Positions 6,779 through 9,419 of a stretch of 9,419 nt of DNA are shown one piece after another. The notes under the pieces are model-generated. The model did not search any database and was not told the origin of the DNA. It saw nothing but the letters and a program-made list of their open reading frames with translations. The DNA comes from Solirubrobacterales bacterium (GTDB taxonomy: Bacteria > Actinomycetota > Thermoleophilia > Solirubrobacterales > Solirubrobacteraceae), in contig JACRMD010000275.1 in assembly GCA_016215085.1 (NCBI GenBank), forward strand, positions 1 through 9,419. Reading direction: 5' to 3'. Position 1 is the first letter of the stretch; each line of letters begins with the position of its first letter. A program made the position numbers and the translations under genes.

Positions 6779-7555
6779 ATGGGACGACGCGATCGCTACG
6801 CACCGGGGCTGTTCTGCTGGGTGGACGGCAACATGGCCGATCCCGCCGCGGGGCAGGCCTTCTACTCCTCGCTGTTCGGGTGGGAGGCCGAGGAGCGGAT
6901 GCCCGGCATGTACTGGTTCGAGCGCCTGGACGGGGCGGCCGTCTGCGGCCTCGGCGCGCTGATGGACGAGCAGCGGGCGGCCGGCGTGCCGTCGCACTGG
7001 ATGTCCTACGTGTCGATCGAGGACGCGGCGGCGACGTGCGATCGGGCGCGCGAGCTGGGCGGGGGCGTGGTCGTCGGGCCGCTGCACATCGAGGGCTCGG
7101 GCCACATGGCGCTGCTGACCGATCCGCAGGGCGCCACGTTCGGGATCTGGCAGGCCGACCCGTTCGCGGGCGCCGAGGTCGTCAACGTCCCGGGCGGGTT
7201 CTCGTGGAACGACCTGCAGACGACGGTCGACCCCACCGAGGCCGCGCCGTTCTACGGCGACCTCTTCGGGTGGTCGTTCGAGGCGGAGCCGAGCGCCCCC
7301 GGCGGCTACCTCAGCATCGTGAACGGGGGATGGGGCAACGGCGGGATCATGCGCTCGCCGGTGCCGGACGCCCCGGCGTCCTGGAACGTCTACTTCGGCG
7401 TCGAGGACATCGAGGCGTCGCTCGAGCGCGTGAAGTCGCTCGGCGGCCAGGTGCTCGTGGGGGCGACGCCGGTCTACGAGACGGGGCGCTTCGCGGTGTG
7501 CACGGACCCGCAGGGCGCGGTCTTCTCGCTCTTCGCGGGCCACTTCGACGACTGA
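6779..7555 (+). CDS. Two-domain VOC (glyoxalase/bleomycin-resistance fold) protein
   Basis: A 258-residue cytoplasmic protein with two tandem VOC modules, about 7-128 and 138-256. Each module begins with a beta strand followed by an 'AFYSSLFGWEAE' (27-38) or 'PFYGDLFGWSFE' (157-168) helix, and each ends with 'TDPQGATFGIWQ' (114-125) or 'TDPQGAVFSLFAG' (242-254). Length and arrangement match the actinobacterial two-VOC group that includes the M. tuberculosis protein Rv0577 (Cfp30B, about 260 residues). The usual first metal ligand, a His in strand 1, is not obvious: the strands read 'LFCWVD' and 'FSWNDL'. Glyoxalase I activity should therefore not be assumed. Substrates in this group include electrophiles and antibiotics, but none can be assigned. 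It starts 10 nt after the lyase gene and may be read through from it, besides its own leaderless promoter. Confidence 0.9.
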   Translation: MGRRDRYAPGLFCWVDGNMADPAAGQAFYSSLFGWEAEERMPGMYWFERLDGAAVCGLGALMDEQRAAGVPSHWMSYVSIEDAAATCDRARELGGGVVVGPLHIEGSGHMALLTDPQGATFGIWQADPFAGAEVVNVPGGFSWNDLQTTVDPTEAAPFYGDLFGWSFEAEPSAPGGYLSIVNGGWGNGGIMRSPVPDAPASWNVYFGVEDIEASLERVKSLGGQVLVGATPVYETGRFAVCTDPQGAVFSLFAGHFDD

Positions 7556-7577
7556 GGCGCGCGAGACCGCACTTTCA

Positions 7578-7598
7578 CAGAACTATTCCGTGTTTCTG
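7578..7598. promoter_or_regulatory. AT-rich patch with an imperfect inverted repeat between the VOC gene and radA
   Basis: Within an unusually AT-rich island (7571-7598) CAGAA (7578-7582) and TTCTG (7594-7598) are reverse complements 11 nt apart. The next inner bases, CT and GT, do not extend it cleanly. It lies 59-79 nt upstream of the radA start. It may be a protein-binding site or an UP-like element. No clear promoter hexamer pair is visible in it. Confidence 0.3.
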
Positions 7599-7623
7599 CG
7601 GCCTCGATCGCGCGGGGGCGAAG

Positions 7624-7656
7624 CCGTCGGGTCCCGGGCCTATCGTGCCCGGACCC
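7624..7656 (+). promoter_or_regulatory. radA promoter region: TATCGT box in the centre of a 10-bp dyad touching the start codon
   Basis: GGGTCCCGGGC (7629-7639) pairs with GCCCGGACCC (7647-7656) apart from one extra C, leaving CTATCGT (7640-7646) in the centre. The right arm ends on the base before the radA ATG. TATCGT (7641-7646) fits TAnnnT and lies 10 nt before the ATG. Upstream, CCGTCGGGT (7624-7632) sits exactly 8 nt from TATCGT and shares the GTCGG core with the RecA-independent damage promoter of mycobacteria (TTGTCRGTG-N8-TAnnnT). The same DNA could instead be a terminator hairpin for the VOC gene; the dyad itself is certain, its role is not. Confidence 0.45.
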
Positions 7657-9027
7657 ATGGCGCGCCCCACGACCCACCACGTCTGCACCGGCTGCGGCCA
7701 CAGCGAGGTCCGCTGGCTCGGGCAGTGCCCGGGCTGCGGCGAGTGGGGCACGCTGGTGGAGGAGCGGCTGCCCGCCACGTCGGCGGGCGGCTCGCGCGGG
7801 GCCGGCGGGCGGCGCCCGTCCGTGGCGGCGCCCGTGCCCGTGAGGCTGCGCGACGTGCGGACCGAGGCGGTCGCCCGGCTGTCGACCGGCATCGGCGAGC
7901 TGGACCGCGTGCTCGGCGGCGGCCTCGTGCCGGGGTCGCTCGTGCTGCTCGGCGGCTCGCCTGGCATCGGCAAGTCGACGCTGACCGGCATGGCGATGGG
8001 CAACCTCGCCGCGGCGGGACGGTCCACCCTGTACGTGTCGGGCGAGGAGTCCGCGGGCCAGATCCGGCTGCGCCACGAGCGCCTGGAGCACGGCGACTGC
8101 CGGGCGCTCGACGTCCCGGTGCTCGCGGAGACCGAGCTGGGCGCGGTGCTCGCGTCGATCGAGGCCGAGCGGCCCGACGTGTGCGTCATCGACTCGGTCC
8201 AGACGCTCCACGATCCCGAGCTCAGCGGCGCGCCGGGCTCGGTGGGCCAGGTGCGCGAGGTCGCCTCGCGGATCATGCGGGCGGCCAAGGCGGCCGGCAC
8301 CGCGGTCGTGCTCGTCGGCCACGTCACCAAGGAGGGCTCGATCGCGGGCCCGCGCGTGCTCGAGCACCTCGTCGACTGCGTGCTGCAGTTCGAGGGTGAG
8401 CGCGAGCGCACGTACCGGACGCTGCGCGCGCTGAAGAACCGCTTCGGCTCGACGAGCGAGACCGGCGTGTTCGAGATGCGCCAGGGCGGCCTCGTCGAGG
8501 TGCTCGACCCGAGCGCCCGCTTCGTCGGCGACGCGACCGGCAAGCCGGGCAGCGTCGTGCTCGCGGCGATGGAGGGGTCGCGGCCGCTGCTCGTCGAGGT
8601 GCAGGCGCTCGTCTCGCCCTCCGAGCTCGTGCCGCCGCGTCGCGTCTGCACCGGCTTCGACCGCAACCGGCTCGCGCTGGTGCTCGCGGTGCTCGGCCGC
8701 CACGCCGGCATCGGCACCGGCACGGCGGACGTGTTCGTCAACGTCGTCGGCGGCGTGCGCATCGACGAGCCAGGGGCCGACCTCGCGGTCGCGCTCGCGG
8801 TCGCCAGCGCGTCGAAGGGCATCGCGCTGGGCACGGAGAAGCGCCCGCTCGCCAGCTTCGGCGAGCTCGGCCTGACCGGCGAGCTGCGGACCGTCGCGCA
8901 CCCCGAGCGCCGGCTCGAGGAGGCCGCGAAGTTCGGGCTCGGCGACGCCGTGCACCCCGGCGCGCAGCGCACGCTGCGCCACGCGCTGAAGGCCGCGTTC
9001 GCGGCGCAGCAGGCCGTGGCCGCCTAG
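7657..9027 (+). CDS. radA: DNA repair protein RadA (Sms)
   Basis: RadA is a RecA-related, DnaB-like ATPase that processes recombination intermediates and drives branch migration in repair and transformation. The 456-residue protein is full length. It has a Cys4 zinc finger (C10, C13, C24, C27: 'CTGCGHSEVRWLGQCPGCGEW'-type, residues 10-30), Walker A 'GGSPGIGKST' (99-108), a Walker B-like strand 'DVCVIDSVQ' (174-182), the RadA-specific 'KNRFG' motif (260-264) and a C-terminal Lon-like domain (about 285-456, e.g. 'DVFVNVVGGVRIDEPGADL'-region). The ATG at 7657 is chosen because the zinc finger follows it at the family's usual distance. The frame is open far upstream, but that part overlaps the VOC gene in another frame. 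No Shine-Dalgarno is present; a dyad and TATCGT box directly precede it. In Firmicutes radA follows clpC, which fits this neighbourhood. disA, a frequent partner, is not in the next 392 nt. Confidence 0.97.
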   Translation: MARPTTHHVCTGCGHSEVRWLGQCPGCGEWGTLVEERLPATSAGGSRGAGGRRPSVAAPVPVRLRDVRTEAVARLSTGIGELDRVLGGGLVPGSLVLLGGSPGIGKSTLTGMAMGNLAAAGRSTLYVSGEESAGQIRLRHERLEHGDCRALDVPVLAETELGAVLASIEAERPDVCVIDSVQTLHDPELSGAPGSVGQVREVASRIMRAAKAAGTAVVLVGHVTKEGSIAGPRVLEHLVDCVLQFEGERERTYRTLRALKNRFGSTSETGVFEMRQGGLVEVLDPSARFVGDATGKPGSVVLAAMEGSRPLLVEVQALVSPSELVPPRRVCTGFDRNRLALVLAVLGRHAGIGTGTADVFVNVVGGVRIDEPGADLAVALAVASASKGIALGTEKRPLASFGELGLTGELRTVAHPERRLEEAAKFGLGDAVHPGAQRTLRHALKAAFAAQQAVAA

Positions 9028-9084
9028 GGCGTCCGATGGCGGCGCGGGCGCGCCGTGGCCGCCGGACCGGCGCGCGTGGCCGCG
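9013..9084. repeat. GCCGTGGCCGCC direct repeats around a small dyad at the radA 3' end
   Basis: The 12-mer GCCGTGGCCGCC occurs at 9013-9024, ending one base before the radA stop codon, and again at 9052-9063. A partial third copy, GTGGCCGC, is at 9076-9083. Between the last two, CGCCGG (9060-9065) and CCGGCG (9067-9072) form a perfect dyad around A9066. The cluster fills most of the 85-nt gap before the next gene. It may be a terminator, a regulator-binding array or chance in GC-rich DNA. Confidence 0.3.
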
Positions 9085-9112
9085 TCGCGCGGGGCGGGTA
9101 CGCCGCGCGTGC

Positions 9113-9419
9113 ATGCGCATCCTCGCCGTCACCGTCGTCGCGCTCCTGGCGCTCGCCGCGCCCGCCTCGGCAGGCGAGCGGATCGACCGCGCGGTGCGGG
9201 CGCTGCAGCAGGATCCGGTGTACGCCGAGGCCGATGCGCAGCCGGGCCTCTCGGACGCCGGCGCCGCCGCGCTGCGCGACCGCATCCGCGCCGCCGACGC
9301 CGGGCCGTTCTACATCGCGGTCCTCGGCGGCGCCGCGCGCGACGAGGCGGGCGGTGACCCGAGCGAGGTGCTGCGGCAGGTCATCGACGCCATGGGGCAG
9401 CGGCCCGGCACGTACGCCG
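9113..9419 (+). CDS. Exported protein with signal peptide, 3' end outside window
   Basis: The first 102 codons of a gene that runs off the window. A clear Sec signal peptide, 'MRILAVTVVALLALAAPASA' (1-20), has a likely cleavage site after ASA. The mature part begins 'GERIDRAVRALQQDPVYAE' (21-39) and continues with 'DAGAAALRDRIRAADAGPFYIAVL'-like sequence, here split as 'AALRDRIRAADAG' and 'PFYIAVLGG'. From memory this pattern ('L..DPVYV' followed by 'L...I......P.FVAVLP') occurs in uncharacterised actinobacterial membrane-anchored proteins, but I cannot assign a domain name or function. The ATG at 9113 is chosen because the signal peptide begins there. TACGCC at 9099-9104 lies 8 nt upstream, resembling the leaderless boxes of this window but with C in the last position. 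No ribosome-binding site is seen. Confidence 0.75.
   Translation, partial: MRILAVTVVALLALAAPASAGERIDRAVRALQQDPVYAEADAQPGLSDAGAAALRDRIRAADAGPFYIAVLGGAARDEAGGDPSEVLRQVIDAMGQRPGTYA

Noticed and set aside
5530..6780. A 416-codon minus-strand frame opposite the CDGSH and PLP enzyme genes.
   Set aside because: Low-complexity Arg/Gly/Ala-rich shadow of well-recognised plus-strand genes.
7580..7596. LexA (SOS) box before radA, suggested by GAAC and GTTTC in the AT-rich patch.
   Set aside because: The actinobacterial/Bacillus-type LexA site needs GAAC-N4-GTTC; here the spacing and the second half do not fit.
6775..7656. Upstream extension of the radA frame to an ATG at 6775.
   Set aside because: It overlaps the whole VOC gene in a different frame and reads as Arg/Gly-rich shadow; the RadA zinc finger lies at its usual distance from ATG 7657.
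9055..9357. A 100-codon plus-strand frame (start 9055) after radA.
   Set aside because: Its product is Arg/Ala/Gly-rich shadow sequence; the overlapping frame from 9113 has a textbook signal peptide and normal composition.

Overview
The window is a very GC-rich stretch, with codons almost always ending in G or C, from an actinobacterium, most likely of the class Thermoleophilia (Solirubrobacterales and relatives). Three things suggest this: extreme GC3; several genes whose start codon lies 7 to 8 nt behind a TAnnnT box with no Shine-Dalgarno sequence, an actinobacterial leaderless style; and a minus-strand secreted protein with the N-terminal 'AGAVDGKSAV ... AAGRLVAT' pattern that I associate from memory with Solirubrobacteraceae. 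No tRNA, rRNA, CRISPR array, insertion sequence or phage gene is visible. The genes look like vertically inherited chromosomal housekeeping genes.

Layout. Positions 1-702 hold the C-terminal part of class II lysyl-tRNA synthetase (lysS). After a 24-nt gap comes a small stand-alone Clp N-domain protein (727-1353). A 223-nt leader follows, and then the full AAA+ unfoldase gene clpC (1577-4186), closed by a perfect 12-bp hairpin. A small stand-alone cyclic-nucleotide-binding-domain protein (4269-4661) and a minus-strand secreted protein (4773-5420) converge on a strong shared hairpin. Divergently from the secreted protein runs a CDGSH-type iron-sulfur protein (5483-5701), overlapped by 4 nt by a PLP-dependent cystathionine gamma-lyase/synthase-like enzyme (5698-6768). 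These are followed 10 nt later by a two-domain VOC/glyoxalase-fold protein (6779-7555). radA (7657-9027) comes next, and the window ends inside a gene for a protein with a signal peptide (9113 to the edge).

How the genes fit together. lysS to clpC to radA recalls two known gene orders: lysS-lsr2-clpC1 of mycobacteria and clpC-radA of Firmicutes. In the place where mycobacteria carry lsr2, this genome carries a paralogue of the ClpC N-domain. It keeps the glutamates that bind phosphoarginine in Bacillus ClpC and adds a third, degenerate repeat. I read it as a candidate ClpC adaptor, decoy or protector, analogous to mycobacterial ClpC2. The CDGSH/lyase pair looks like a translationally coupled sulfur or redox unit. 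The regulatory DNA is unusually readable: several leaderless promoters, a promoter box overlapping a stop codon, two hairpin terminators, and dyads upstream of clpC, between the divergent pair, and directly before radA.

Most of the window is ordinary. The strongest leads are the three-repeat Clp-N protein next to clpC, the dyad and possible damage-response promoter touching the radA start codon, and the series of leaderless starts.
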